This document shows positions 27,183 to 35,116 of a DNA stretch of 64,000 nucleotides, one piece after another. The notes below the pieces were generated by a model. That model saw only the letters and a list, made by a program, of their open reading frames with translations, was not told the DNA's origin and made no database searches. Location of the stretch: contig JBAVAQ010000007.1 in assembly GCA_049585795.1 (NCBI GenBank), forward strand, positions 423,513 through 487,512, given 5' to 3'. Made by a program: the position numbers and the translations under genes. The stretch is from JABDBE01 sp049585795 (GTDB lineage: Bacteria; Acidobacteriota; Terriglobia; Terriglobales; Acidobacteriaceae). The first letter of the stretch is position 1. Each line of letters starts with the position of its first letter.

Positions 27183-27884
27183 TTATTTGCGGTCATTCGT
27201 GGTAGTACCGTTCCGAGATAAAGAAGCCTGAATGGAAAGCTTCGCAAGTGGAGGGTCATCTTTGTCAGACAAGAACCCCGGCATATCGCCAGTGAAGCTG
27301 CACTGGTCACATATTTTTATCCAAACAGCGCCGTCTTTTGGAATCACCCGTCCGACAACCCTTGCACTGAACCCCAAACTGAACGCGCCGCTCAGTACCG
27401 GCAAGGAGATTTCTTTGACCGGAGCGCCCTCCAGACTACCTTTGCTGTAAAAAACAAATTCCATTTTGGCTTTAGGCTCAACATGCGTAGGTGCCATCAT
27501 TACGGGCGCGGGTGGAGGCGGAAACTTGGCTGATAGTAATGCGTTCGCCCATTCATCTTTGGTGGTTCGGTCCAAGTCCGCCTCGGCAACTCGGAATTGT
27601 TGCCAGAAGGTCGCAAGAATCCAAACAGCGCACATTGCCCAGAAAATGAGCTTAATCCAAAATCTGCGTTTTTCTTCCTGTAATCCTTCGGCGGCCAAGT
27701 GCCCGCCCAATGCCCCGACAAGGCCGGGCACTATCGCCAAAACGGTCACATTGATTATGATGTCCGTCCAGTTTAATCCGTACCAGTTCAAGGGCACCCC
27801 CGCGCAGCCAAATCTTACAGCAACAGCATCCCGAGCGGAAACATGAGCAAGTTGGTTGGGAAGTGCCACCAAAAGAAGTGCCAT
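27183..27884 (-). CDS. Membrane protein with two helices (element)
   Basis: This protein has about 233 aa, and the start is uncertain. The frame is open back to 28052, but the upstream part is unlike the rest. Two hydrophobic helices (DIIINVTVLAIVPGLVGALGG and FWIKLIFWAMCAVWILATF) flank a charged loop, followed by a soluble C-terminal domain of about 140 residues with beta-rich character (SLPVLSGAFSLGFSARVVGRVIP). No family recognised. Confidence 0.5.
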   Translation of the reverse strand: MALLLVALPNQLAHVSARDAVAVRFGCAGVPLNWYGLNWTDIIINVTVLAIVPGLVGALGGHLAAEGLQEEKRRFWIKLIFWAMCAVWILATFWQQFRVAEADLDRTTKDEWANALLSAKFPPPPAPVMMAPTHVEPKAKMEFVFYSKGSLEGAPVKEISLPVLSGAFSLGFSARVVGRVIPKDGAVWIKICDQCSFTGDMPGFLSDKDDPPLAKLSIQASLSRNGTTTNDRK

Positions 27885-28081
27885 TTCGTCTTTTTGCCAA
27901 GTCTGGGAAATTTCAAGAATCAAGCGCAACCGCACGTGGGCAGGTTCCGCCACGGCGCTCACATCCCTGCCGGTAGCTGGAAAAATCCGGCTTGCCGGGT
28001 TAACGTCGCATTTGCAGAAGGATGCACTAGTCACACTTTCGTGCCTCGCCAAAACCTAAGCGGCTCCGATAGTCTCGATAC

Positions 28082-28219
28082 ATGAACAAAGCAATTCAGA
28101 AATACCTTGCGGAAATCGGCAAGCGCGGCGGCCAAGCAGGTACGCCCGCGCAGAACGCAGCCCGGCGAAAGAATGGAAAGCTAGGCGGCAGGCCGCGCAA
28201 AGATTCCCCTAGCAAGTAA
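28082..28219 (+). CDS. 45-aa basic Gly-rich protein (element)
   Basis: This short gene, too small for most predictions, reads MNKAIQKYLAEIGKRGGQAG and then a basic stretch ending GKLGGRPRKDSPSK. The KRGGQ/GKLGGRPRK pattern resembles KGG-type stress or DNA-binding peptides. It is the first gene of the plus-strand block and starts 30 bases after the divergent minus-strand frame. Confidence 0.45.
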   Translation: MNKAIQKYLAEIGKRGGQAGTPAQNAARRKNGKLGGRPRKDSPSK

Positions 28220-28279
28220 CCGGCCCACAGGCGTGCTGAAACACGCCCGTGGACCTAACCGCTGTACCGCGCACCAAGG

Positions 28280-28462
28280 ATGCGCACGCACATGGCTTCG
28301 CCCACTGTAGCAAAAAATCCCGAACCGAAACTGAATGAGTATTCCTGCCCTGCCTGCTTGTCGTGGCAGCGGTTTGAACCCACGGAAGAACAGCAACGCT
28401 GCGCCACGTGCGGCGCATTCCACGACAGCAACGTTCTCTTGCTGGATGGATGGGCGCTGTGA
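28280..28462 (+). CDS. Small zinc-ribbon protein (element)
   Basis: The 60-aa protein has two CxxC pairs, CPACLSW and CATCGAF, 16 residues apart, forming a probable zinc ribbon. ATG at 28280 or at 28292 are both possible. The stop overlaps the next start (GTGA at 28459-28462). It is part of a chain of overlapping genes; function unknown. Confidence 0.5.
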   Translation: MRTHMASPTVAKNPEPKLNEYSCPACLSWQRFEPTEEQQRCATCGAFHDSNVLLLDGWAL

Positions 28463-28737
28463 GAATCCCGCACAGTAAACGATTCGCTGCAACGGTTGAC
28501 CAGCTCGTAGCCCTGCGCGGCATGGTTGAAAGGTTCGTGGCCGCGCACTGGCGTGAGCATCACCACAAAGCGATTGAACAGCGCCGGGCAGCAGGCGACC
28601 GCCTGATTGCCGTTCAGCCGCCGAACGTTCGCCTTGACCACACAATGGCCATGCTGCATGGCTGCGTTGAGCGGGCATGGCGTGAACACTACAGCCCGGC
28701 CCTGCCGGAAACAACCAACCACGGGTGGCGGGCGTGA
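28459..28737 (+). CDS. Hypothetical protein before the GIY-YIG pair (element)
   Basis: This protein has about 92 aa, starting at GTG inside a GTGA overlap with the previous stop; an ATG at 28450 is the alternative. Residues 10-90 look helical (VDQLVALRGMVERFVAAHWREHHHKAIEQ). Its stop overlaps the GTG of the first GIY-YIG gene in the same way. No family recognised. Confidence 0.45.
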   Translation: MRIPHSKRFAATVDQLVALRGMVERFVAAHWREHHHKAIEQRRAAGDRLIAVQPPNVRLDHTMAMLHGCVERAWREHYSPALPETTNHGWRA

Positions 28738-29402
28738 AAAAGCTCGACCGCGTGGTTTACGTGATTCGGAACCGCGCCAACGGCAAGCGGTACGTGGGCA
28801 TCAGCAAGTTTGGTGCTGCACACCGCTGGCGCTGCCACGTGCGAGATTCCCTGCACGGTGGAAAGCGTCCACTGCAACGCGCCATCCGAAAGTATGGGCT
28901 GGACGCGTTCACAATCAGTGTGCTTGAGCGCTGCACGACTGATTGCAAACTGAAAGCTGCGGAAGTTCGCTGGATTGCCAAGCTAGGAACCTACCGCCAC
29001 GGATACAACTGCACGATTGGTGGCGACGGAACGCACGGCCTCAAGTTCAGCCCCGAGCGACTGAGAAAGCACGCAGCTACCATGACGCGGCCTGAAGTAA
29101 AGCGCAAAATCCGTGCGGCATGGATACGGCCTGAAGTAAAGGCCAAGAGGGCGGCAGCAATTCGGGCTAACCGAATTGGAACAAGATGCATTCGCGTGAC
29201 CTGCGCAGTAGGCCGTACCCACGCCCACCGCCTGCCGGAAAACCTGATTATCAAACTTTATGAACAGGGTTGGCCGCTGTCTGCGATTGCCCGAAAGGTT
29301 GGAACCGGCACCCAACCAAGCAACGGCGGCCCGCGCCGGTCACGCATCCGCAACGTGCTCAAGCGGGCGGGCGTGTATCGAAAGCCGGGCGGTGCCCTGT
29401 GA
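28734..29402 (+). CDS. GIY-YIG homing endonuclease, copy 1 (element)
   Basis: The 222-aa protein has the GIY-YIG nuclease fold: VYVIRNRANGKRYVGISK (GIY and YIG strands), an Arg in RWRCHVRD, and the catalytic Glu in LERCTTDCKLKAAEVRWI. The C-terminal part holds a NUMOD-like region (HGLKFSPERLRKHAA) and a helix-turn-helix tail (IIKLYEQGWPLSAIARKVGTG). The GTG start lies in a GTGA overlap and begins MKKLDRVVYVIRN like copy 2. It probably cuts DNA site-specifically to spread itself. Confidence 0.85.
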   Translation: MKKLDRVVYVIRNRANGKRYVGISKFGAAHRWRCHVRDSLHGGKRPLQRAIRKYGLDAFTISVLERCTTDCKLKAAEVRWIAKLGTYRHGYNCTIGGDGTHGLKFSPERLRKHAATMTRPEVKRKIRAAWIRPEVKAKRAAAIRANRIGTRCIRVTCAVGRTHAHRLPENLIIKLYEQGWPLSAIARKVGTGTQPSNGGPRRSRIRNVLKRAGVYRKPGGAL

Positions 29403-30052
29403 AAATCGACCGCGTTGTGTACGTGATTCGGAACCGCGTCAACGGCAAGCAGTACGTAGGCATTTCCAACTATGGAACCGCGAACCGTTGGCGCGGCCAT
29501 GTGAGCGAAGCACAAACAGGGACACCATATCCACTGCATCGCGCCATTCGCAAATATGGGGCTGCCTGCTTCACAATCCACGTGCTGGAGCGCTGCGCCA
29601 GTGATAGCAAACTGAAAGCTGCTGAAGTTCGCTGGATTAACAAGCTAGATGCTTACCACAACGGGTACAACGCCACTTTCGGCGGGGATGGCGTGCATGG
29701 TTTGAAATTCAGCCCGGCCAGTCAGCGCAAGCTAATGGCAAGACTGGTGGCAACACATACTAGCCTTGACTACAAACGAAAAATGCAAACAGTGGCGCGT
29801 GCAGCGCAATTGCTGCCTGAATATAAACGCAAGTGGGCAGCAGGATGGCGGGCGGCGCGGGCGGCACAACTCGTCCTTCCTGAGAAGCTGATTATCAAAC
29901 TTTACCAACAAGGTTGGACGCTTTCCGCTATTGGGCAAAAAGTGGGAACGGGCCAGAGGCCAAATATCAAGGCACCACGCACAGGCCGCATCCGCAGACT
30001 ACTTATCCGGGCTGGCGTGTACCGGAAACCAAAGTCAAAGGGGAAACCATGA
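29399..30052 (+). CDS. GIY-YIG homing endonuclease, copy 2 (element)
   Basis: The 217-aa protein is a paralogue of the gene directly upstream. DRVVYVIRNR, GYN.T.GGDG.HGLKFSP and the helix-turn-helix tail ending RAGVYRKP are shared, while the middle linker has diverged. It starts at GTG in a GTGA overlap and its own stop overlaps the next ATG (ATGA at 30049). The pair is a tandem duplication that has had time to diverge. Confidence 0.85.
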   Translation: MKIDRVVYVIRNRVNGKQYVGISNYGTANRWRGHVSEAQTGTPYPLHRAIRKYGAACFTIHVLERCASDSKLKAAEVRWINKLDAYHNGYNATFGGDGVHGLKFSPASQRKLMARLVATHTSLDYKRKMQTVARAAQLLPEYKRKWAAGWRAARAAQLVLPEKLIIKLYQQGWTLSAIGQKVGTGQRPNIKAPRTGRIRRLLIRAGVYRKPKSKGKP

Positions 30053-30240
30053 AACGCTTCATCCGCTACTTCTGCATGTACTGTGTCAGCCGGTTGATTT
30101 TCTCTGCCGTGCGCAGCAGCGCCAAGCCCTGCAAGCCGGGCAAGCCCTGCACCCACGTGTTTGGCGTGCTGCTGTTCGCCGGGCCGTTCCTAACCGTGCT
30201 GTTCTTTGCCGGTTTCTATCGCTGGATAATCACGCACTGA
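30049..30240 (+). CDS. Small membrane protein (element)
   Basis: This 63-aa protein has a basic N-terminus (MKRFIRYFCMYCVSR) and one hydrophobic helix (HVFGVLLFAGPFLTVLFFAGF). It overlaps the upstream GIY-YIG gene by ATGA and ends the plus-strand block. It may be a holin-like or toxin-like peptide, but nothing decisive is visible. Confidence 0.45.
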   Translation: MKRFIRYFCMYCVSRLIFSAVRSSAKPCKPGKPCTHVFGVLLFAGPFLTVLFFAGFYRWIITH

Positions 30241-30244
30241 AAAG

Positions 30245-30443
30245 TCAGACAAAATCCACAGCTATGCGCGGGTGGTTCAAAAGAAAGGCCGCCAGAAGGC
30301 GGTGCTGCCCGTCAACCACGTAGCCGTTGGAGTGCGCTTTGTATCGCGGGCCATTCCGTTCCCTGTTGCCAGCGCCTTGCGTATTTCTCGGCCTGTTCGC
30401 GGTTGCTTTTATCGACAGCAATTGCCAGCAGTTGAACTTGCAT
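30245..30443 (-). pseudogene. ParB-like domain gene with a frameshift (element)
   Basis: From ATG at 30443 the frame reads MQVQLLAIAVDKSNREQAEK and then YARRWQQGTEWPA. About base 30340 the similarity moves to another frame, which reads NGYVVDGQHRLLAAFLLNHP and ends IAVDFV at 30245. The DGQHRLLAA motif is the signature of ParB/Srx-type N-terminal domains. Joined across one indel, the two parts make a sensible short ParB-like protein. As given, the gene is broken or has a sequence error. Confidence 0.55.
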
Positions 30444-30472
30444 TCTGTCGAACAAGTTGCTTCACATCAAGG

Positions 30473-30772
30473 TTAGTGTGGGCCATTCTTTTGCCTATTC
30501 CATTCAAATATTCCGACACGTCTAGGCTTGCCGATTCTTTGGACCGAAGCACATTCGCGGCTGCATGACGGGCGAGGCGTGCGCAGGTATTGGGCTGCCA
30601 GAACTTTGGTGCCACCGCACGCGCTGCAATGGCAAGACCACAAACTGGTGCCAGAACCGTCCACAGCGCGGCCTGCGTATTCAATCACTGTAAGCACACC
30701 TATGGTGCGCCCGGTAAGGTCAAGCCCGCGCCCGCGCAGCCACGCAAGGTCACTTTGCAGTTCAGGCGTCAT
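30473..30772 (-). CDS. Small zinc-binding hypothetical protein (element)
   Basis: The 99-aa protein has GRTIGVLTVIEYAG followed by SLWSCHCSACGGTKVLAAQYL and a final PSCSRECAS. This pattern (strand, CxC/CxxCG, then L..G.. C) is common in phage proteins that resemble the DNA-contact part of AP2/HNH-associated genes. It starts in an ATGA overlap with the stop of the AAA+ ATPase gene. Confidence 0.55.
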   Translation of the reverse strand: MTPELQSDLAWLRGRGLDLTGRTIGVLTVIEYAGRAVDGSGTSLWSCHCSACGGTKVLAAQYLRTPRPSCSRECASVQRIGKPRRVGIFEWNRQKNGPH

Positions 30773-31437
30773 GCGCCAAGCCCCGATTGCCCAACCAACG
30801 CCTGCTCAACAGCTACGCCACGCGCCACGGCCTCGACCACGTTGAGTATCGCACGAGGCCTAAACACGCGGCCCTTGTTCAGCGCGGGCAGTATGGCCGG
30901 GTTGTATTCGATACCCTTCAAAGCGCAGGCGCGTTCCACCATCGGTTTCAGTTCACGGGCGGATAGCGGGCCAAGGCGCACGTGTGTGCAACGGTCCACC
31001 AAACTTGGTTCGATTGCGTCCGGTTCACTTGTGCAGAAAATGATTGTTAGCGACGGGCGCGGCGCAATCGTTTTCAGGCGTGACCACTGCGCCTTCCGCA
31101 AGTCCTGCGCTTCGTCCACGATTAGAAAAGTCTGCACGTGGTGGTGGAACCAAAACTTCCAGTCGGTTGCACTGGATATTTCAAAGTCCACAGCATGGAC
31201 GTGCTGAACGAAATACGAATCCGGCTTGCAAAGCGTCTGCTGTTCTTCAAGCTGCACGCCTGAACGTTCGCGGACGAATGCAATGGCCGTCGCGGTTTTG
31301 CCGGTCCCAATCGGCCCGGATATTAAAAGAAACCCGGTCCGGAACGCACGCAGCGCCGCCAGCGCGTCAGTATTCCCGACCATATCTGATAACCCGGCAA
31401 GCCGGGCTTTCTGCCACAACTGCAACTCGTCTGTCAT
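30769..31437 (-). CDS. AAA+ ATPase, clamp-loader-like (element)
   Basis: The 222-aa P-loop ATPase has Walker A GPIGTGKTATA (about 44-54), Walker B TFLIVDEAQDL and a sensor-1 region IIFCTSEPDAI. It then has VDRCTHVRLGPLSARELKPM, which recalls DnaX/RFC-type small ATPases. It likely loads or remodels a protein on DNA during element replication. ATG at 31437 overlaps the upstream stop (ATGA); the frame is open further but that part is unlike the family. Confidence 0.75.
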   Translation of the reverse strand: MTDELQLWQKARLAGLSDMVGNTDALAALRAFRTGFLLISGPIGTGKTATAIAFVRERSGVQLEEQQTLCKPDSYFVQHVHAVDFEISSATDWKFWFHHHVQTFLIVDEAQDLRKAQWSRLKTIAPRPSLTIIFCTSEPDAIEPSLVDRCTHVRLGPLSARELKPMVERACALKGIEYNPAILPALNKGRVFRPRAILNVVEAVARGVAVEQALVGQSGLGA

Positions 31438-32366
31438 TGCCCTGCCCCGTTTCGTTGTTGTTCCAACCAACCGCTGATAATCACCATCGGAATGAAATGA
31501 TGAAGCGGGCTACTGGCCCGTTCCATCAGTTCCGCGTACATATCCTTCGGCATTCTGAATGTCACTTCTGTGTGCCGTTCTTCGCGTTTTTCTTTTTTCG
31601 GTTTGCCAATCATTTCGTTGGCCAGTTCACGAACCTGCCGACTGGTATAACCGAATTCAACGGCCTCGCCCAACACCTTGTCTGCAATTTCTGGCAGAAA
31701 CTTTGCAACGGCGCTGTGGTGATGAACAGTCAACGCTTCGATGCGGCGTTCGGGAGGAAAGGCTTTCGCCACATATGAGCAGAAGTACAGAATGTTGCGC
31801 GTGAATCCAGTTGCCTGTTGCGCAAGGTCAAACGTTACCTTGCAGCCATAGTTCCGCTTCCCGAATTGTAAGAAATCGCCAACCCACCAATATGTGGACA
31901 TGCACACGTGCGCCAGCGCCCGGCCAATCTGCACCCATTCCTGTTCGCTGGTCCCTTCGGAAATGCGCAGTTCGGTTGGTGAAAGGCGTGCGCCCTCGAC
32001 GTGATAATCCGCAAGTGATTTGTACCGGGCTGGAGCAAGAATGCCTTTGTTCGGCGGCAGAATTTCAACAGCAGCTTTTCCGACAGCATCCCTTTGGGCT
32101 TTGCAGATTTCGTATACGTTGCCTTTTATTTTGATGTGAGCAAATGCCTGCGGGAACGCACGCATCACGTCGTAGCTGTAGGCGTACCCGTGACGGTTCA
32201 ACCATGTTGGTGTTGGCAGGGTTCCGCCATTCACTAACGCCAGTTGTTCAAGAATTTCAACCTGCTGCCTAATCGTCGAGTCACGGACTTTTCGGTTGCG
32301 CAGTGCATTGCGCTGGCGCACGCCCGCGCCTCGTGATTCGATTTTGGCCAGTGCTGAGGTTCCCAT
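31434..32366 (-). CDS. Partner of the AAA+ ATPase, hypothetical (element)
   Basis: This 310-aa soluble protein is not assigned to a family. The N-terminal third is basic with a possible helix-turn-helix (VRDSTIRQQVEILEQLALVNG). The middle contains an aromatic cluster (MSTYWWVGDFLQFGKRNYG), and the C-terminus ends in helical MPKDMYAELMERASSPLHHF. The tight ATGA coupling with the ATPase suggests the two work together, perhaps as an initiator and loader pair. Confidence 0.5.
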   Translation of the reverse strand: MGTSALAKIESRGAGVRQRNALRNRKVRDSTIRQQVEILEQLALVNGGTLPTPTWLNRHGYAYSYDVMRAFPQAFAHIKIKGNVYEICKAQRDAVGKAAVEILPPNKGILAPARYKSLADYHVEGARLSPTELRISEGTSEQEWVQIGRALAHVCMSTYWWVGDFLQFGKRNYGCKVTFDLAQQATGFTRNILYFCSYVAKAFPPERRIEALTVHHHSAVAKFLPEIADKVLGEAVEFGYTSRQVRELANEMIGKPKKEKREERHTEVTFRMPKDMYAELMERASSPLHHFIPMVIISGWLEQQRNGAGQ

Positions 32367-32671
32367 CGAAGTGCCAGATTCCTGTTACCAGAAATGCGAA
32401 CGCGGGTCGCAGTTACCTGCTGGCCCGCGTCGGTTGTCATGCCGGTTCGTTACCCGTGTCAGGGTCTTGCGCCCGGCAGTCGTTCAGGCCGCGCAAGCAG
32501 CACCGCTTGTGTTGCTAATTTCTACAACCTTGCGGCCCGCACGTGGTCAGGTTCGGCACACGTGGGGCTGCTGGTTTCACGCAGCGAACTGCGCAATGTC
32601 AAATTTTATTGGCCGGTTATCTAGGCAGGTAATTGCCCCGGTGCCCGACCGATTGCGCCGCACCGTGGGCG
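32367..32671. other. Gap inside the element without a convincing gene
   Basis: No frame shows coding character supported by a ribosome site. It separates the ATPase group from the prohead-protease group and may hold a promoter for the former. Confidence 0.35.
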
Positions 32672-33049
32672 TCATCTTTGTTCTGTGTTCTTCATGTGTG
32701 GCGGAAGGCCGCGCAAAAGCGACATCTGGTTTTTCAATTCCTGACCTTCGGCTTCCAGCCGGTTGTTCGTTTCAATCAGGCTTGAAAGTTCGCGGACCAA
32801 GAACTTGATTGCGTCCAAGTTGAACAGCCGGTGGCCTAGCATTTCGGAATACAGTCGCTCAGCCGGGGTCTTGGTCGTTTGCTGAACTACGCCAGCGCGG
32901 GCGGCGTTCGCCTTTTCGCGTATGGCGTTGAACGTTTCGCCGGTAAATTCCGGGCGACCGGATAGCTTTGTATCAGGCTGCGTCCAACCGCTGGTGGTAT
33001 CAGTCCGGCCCGGTACGGTGTTGCCGTGCGTTAGTGCTTGTTCTGACAT
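32672..33049 (-). CDS. Hypothetical protein, partly helical (element)
   Basis: The 125-aa protein has a polar N-terminal 45 residues. A long helical region follows (FNAIREKANAARAGVVQQTTK and LIETNNRLEAEGQELKNQMSLL), likely a coiled coil. It follows the prohead protease gene after 35 bases. A scaffold-like role is possible from position and coiled coil, but this is only inference. Confidence 0.45.
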   Translation of the reverse strand: MSEQALTHGNTVPGRTDTTSGWTQPDTKLSGRPEFTGETFNAIREKANAARAGVVQQTTKTPAERLYSEMLGHRLFNLDAIKFLVRELSSLIETNNRLEAEGQELKNQMSLLRGLPPHMKNTEQR

Positions 33050-33084
33050 GAAAGTTCTCCCTTTGAAAAGTTTCTGCGGGGTTT

Positions 33085-34035
33085 TTACGCCCGGCCCGCT
33101 GCAATCGCCATTCTGCGCCTCAGGTTTTCATCGTCCTGCGCTATCTGCGAACGGTCCCCGATTTCCCCGGAATAATCCGCGTCCGGTTCACATTCACCGA
33201 ACGTATAGCTTTCGTCCGTGTCGTCGCGCTGGTATGCCATGCGGCAGCGCGTGTCGCTGTCCAAGTGGCGGGTATAGCAACGCGCCGCGTCATACCGAAC
33301 GAGGAAATGCGCGGGATGTGCGCCGCTGCGCGTGGAACCGAAGCGCTCATGAATCGCCTTCTGCATTTCTTCCGTGTAATCTTCTTCGACGTCCGGGTCG
33401 CTGTCGTCGGTATCTGACCGTGTGGATGCGACGGCAACGTTCGCCTTGTGGATACGTTCTTCACGCGCCCACTGTTCAGGCAGCGCCAGAACCTTGGCCA
33501 GCAGTTCGGAATTTGAAACCGCTGCGGCGCTGCGGGCTGCCACATTGGTGGCATCGTCGCCGTAGAACGGCAACGTCACAACGCTGACGTCCCAAAGTTC
33601 TGCGCTGGTCACAGTTCGCAGCGTGCAATTCTCGCCCTGCGTGAACACGTCAACCGGGTCCGTGAACGTGAAACTGCACGAACAAATGTCGCCACGTGAA
33701 ACGCTGGCAAAGACCGCGACGTGGGCCGGATTCGTCTTGTCCAGTTGGCAACTGAAATCAAGCCCTTCCGGACCGTCAGAAACCTGCAACGTCCGATTGG
33801 AAACGCGGCCAAGTGGTAAGCCCTTAAAGTCGTGGTTCAGCAAGCAGACGAGGTCTGTGCCGCGCCCGCTGGCAAGTGACTTGGTGAATGCGCCGGGTGC
33901 GAACTGCTCGCGCACGCCGGGCGCAAGTTCGCTGGTGCTGACGGTGTTGTAAGAAACGGCGCGGCCTTCAAGGACAAAATCTTTTCCCTTGGCTGCGCGT
34001 ACTTCAAAGCTGCGTGTTTCTTTTTGCTGTGTCAT
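33085..34035 (-). CDS. HK97-family prohead protease (element)
   Basis: The 316-aa protein has an N-terminal domain of the phage prohead serine protease type: LEGRAVSYNTVS, then APGVREQFAPGAFTKSLASG, LLNHDFKGLPLGRVSN with the catalytic His candidate, and SFTFTDPVD. This protease trims capsid and scaffold proteins in HK97-like phages. The C-terminal 130 residues (DTDDSDPDVEEDYTEEMQKA) are acidic and not typical. ATG at 34035 follows AAAAGGAAC. No capsid or portal gene accompanies it. Confidence 0.8.
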   Translation of the reverse strand: MTQQKETRSFEVRAAKGKDFVLEGRAVSYNTVSTSELAPGVREQFAPGAFTKSLASGRGTDLVCLLNHDFKGLPLGRVSNRTLQVSDGPEGLDFSCQLDKTNPAHVAVFASVSRGDICSCSFTFTDPVDVFTQGENCTLRTVTSAELWDVSVVTLPFYGDDATNVAARSAAAVSNSELLAKVLALPEQWAREERIHKANVAVASTRSDTDDSDPDVEEDYTEEMQKAIHERFGSTRSGAHPAHFLVRYDAARCYTRHLDSDTRCRMAYQRDDTDESYTFGECEPDADYSGEIGDRSQIAQDDENLRRRMAIAAGRA

Positions 34036-34253
34036 AAAAGTTCCTTTTCCAAATAGTCGTTTGCGCCCAATAGGCGCACGCAAATTGCGGCAAGCCCTTT
34101 TTCGCCTTCCATCTTCCAGTCGCCTGTGAAGCCCACCATTTCCGCCCGCGCAATCAGTTCAAGGTACGTCGGGTCATTCAGTGCTGGCAGGTTCCAACTT
34201 GGAACCGGCAGCGATAGCGCCCAACGCTCAAAGTCTGTGAAAACGTGGGCCAT
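34032..34253 (-). CDS. Small hypothetical protein coupled to the prohead protease (element)
   Basis: The 73-aa protein is mostly helical and contains FERWALSLPVPSWNLPALND. Its stop overlaps the protease ATG (ATGA at 34032-34035), so the two are translated together. No motif is recognised. Confidence 0.5.
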   Translation of the reverse strand: MAHVFTDFERWALSLPVPSWNLPALNDPTYLELIARAEMVGFTGDWKMEGEKGLAAICVRLLGANDYLEKELL

Positions 34254-34256
34254 GCT

Positions 34257-34661
34257 TTAGCCGTCCTTACGATATGTCCGGTTAGTGTTCGCCCAATCGT
34301 TTGCGCTGGACAATATTCGCTTGCCCGGCACCGGCTTTGACTGGGTGGCTATCATGGCTTTCTGTTGTTCTAAGAACTTGCCCACCAGCTCCTCGGAAAT
34401 CCCTTGCAGGCCGATTCGATTGAAGTAGGCAACGGGGTCCGGCCCGTCATAAAATTCGGTTCGCTGGCCAGCCCTGCCAATGAGCACCGGCAGGTCACTC
34501 CACGGTAGGCGGCCCATCGTGAATGTCGGCGTGTTGGAAACGGGTGGCGCGTCAGACACTTCTTTAACCATGCCTGCGTCAATTAAAAGTTGGGTGGTTG
34601 CGCTGCGCTCGACGTGGGTAAATTCGCCTGTGCGTGGGCCGGTCAGAAATTGTACTTTCAT
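34257..34661 (-). CDS. Hypothetical protein (element)
   Basis: The 134-aa protein starts MKVQFLTGPRTGEFTHVERS and includes the linker PPVSNTPTFTMGRLPWSDLPV and a helical C-terminal half. It may be structural because it lies between the protease and small DNA-binding genes. It is not assigned to a family. Confidence 0.5.
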   Translation of the reverse strand: MKVQFLTGPRTGEFTHVERSATTQLLIDAGMVKEVSDAPPVSNTPTFTMGRLPWSDLPVLIGRAGQRTEFYDGPDPVAYFNRIGLQGISEELVGKFLEQQKAMIATQSKPVPGKRILSSANDWANTNRTYRKDG

Positions 34662-34712
34662 AAAAGCTCCTTCTCGTGCTCGTTGTGGCAGGTGGCTGTT
34701 ACGCCTGCCGGG

Positions 34713-34913
34713 TTAAAGTATTGGACCGCGTTTCGTGGTAATCAAATCGAAACCAGCGGCGGTCATCCGTTTCAGTGCTTTGTTGGCGTGGTCTTTTGCG
34801 CGGGCTTTCGCGTGTGGAGTCTTTGCAGAATTGTAAGCAGCAACGGCGGCGTCATATTGCTGCCGCGCCCGCCACACTTTTACGACCAGATTTCCGAACT
34901 GTTTCTCGTTCAC
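34713..34913 (-). CDS. Small helical protein (element)
   Basis: The 66-aa protein starts at GTG in a GTGA overlap with the preceding stop (34910) and has GGAGGAAAAA in front. It is highly helical and basic (VWRARQQYDAAVAAYNSAKTPHA). Function is unknown. Confidence 0.45.
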   Translation of the reverse strand: MNEKQFGNLVVKVWRARQQYDAAVAAYNSAKTPHAKARAKDHANKALKRMTAAGFDLITTKRGPIL

Positions 34914-35116
34914 TTTTTCCTCCGGTACACGCCTGCAAATTGCAGCGCCGCAATCACGCGATTCTTCCGCGTGCGGTCCCCGAAATGCCCGGCGATTTCC
35001 GCGACGGTCTTTCCGACCTTGTACAGCCGCACGGATTCTGCACCGTTTTCCTTGGCCCAAGTTCCCTTGCGCCACTGGACGCGCTTGTTAGCTTTTTTCT
35101 TGCTGATTTTGCTCAC
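34910..35116 (-). CDS. Small helix-turn-helix protein (element)
   Basis: The 68-aa basic protein contains VRLYKVGKTVAEIAGHFGD, a clear helix-turn-helix of the recombinase/Hin-like kind, and ends in RVIAALQFAGVYRRKK, which is similar to the tail of the GIY-YIG proteins. It probably binds DNA, as a regulator or a stand-alone endonuclease tail. Confidence 0.6.
   Translation of the reverse strand: MSKISKKKANKRVQWRKGTWAKENGAESVRLYKVGKTVAEIAGHFGDRTRKNRVIAALQFAGVYRRKK

Noticed and set aside
29270..29398. N-terminal extension of the second GIY-YIG gene
   Set aside because: It is out of frame with, and antisense in character to, the end of the first copy; GTG at 29399 gives the same start as copy 1.
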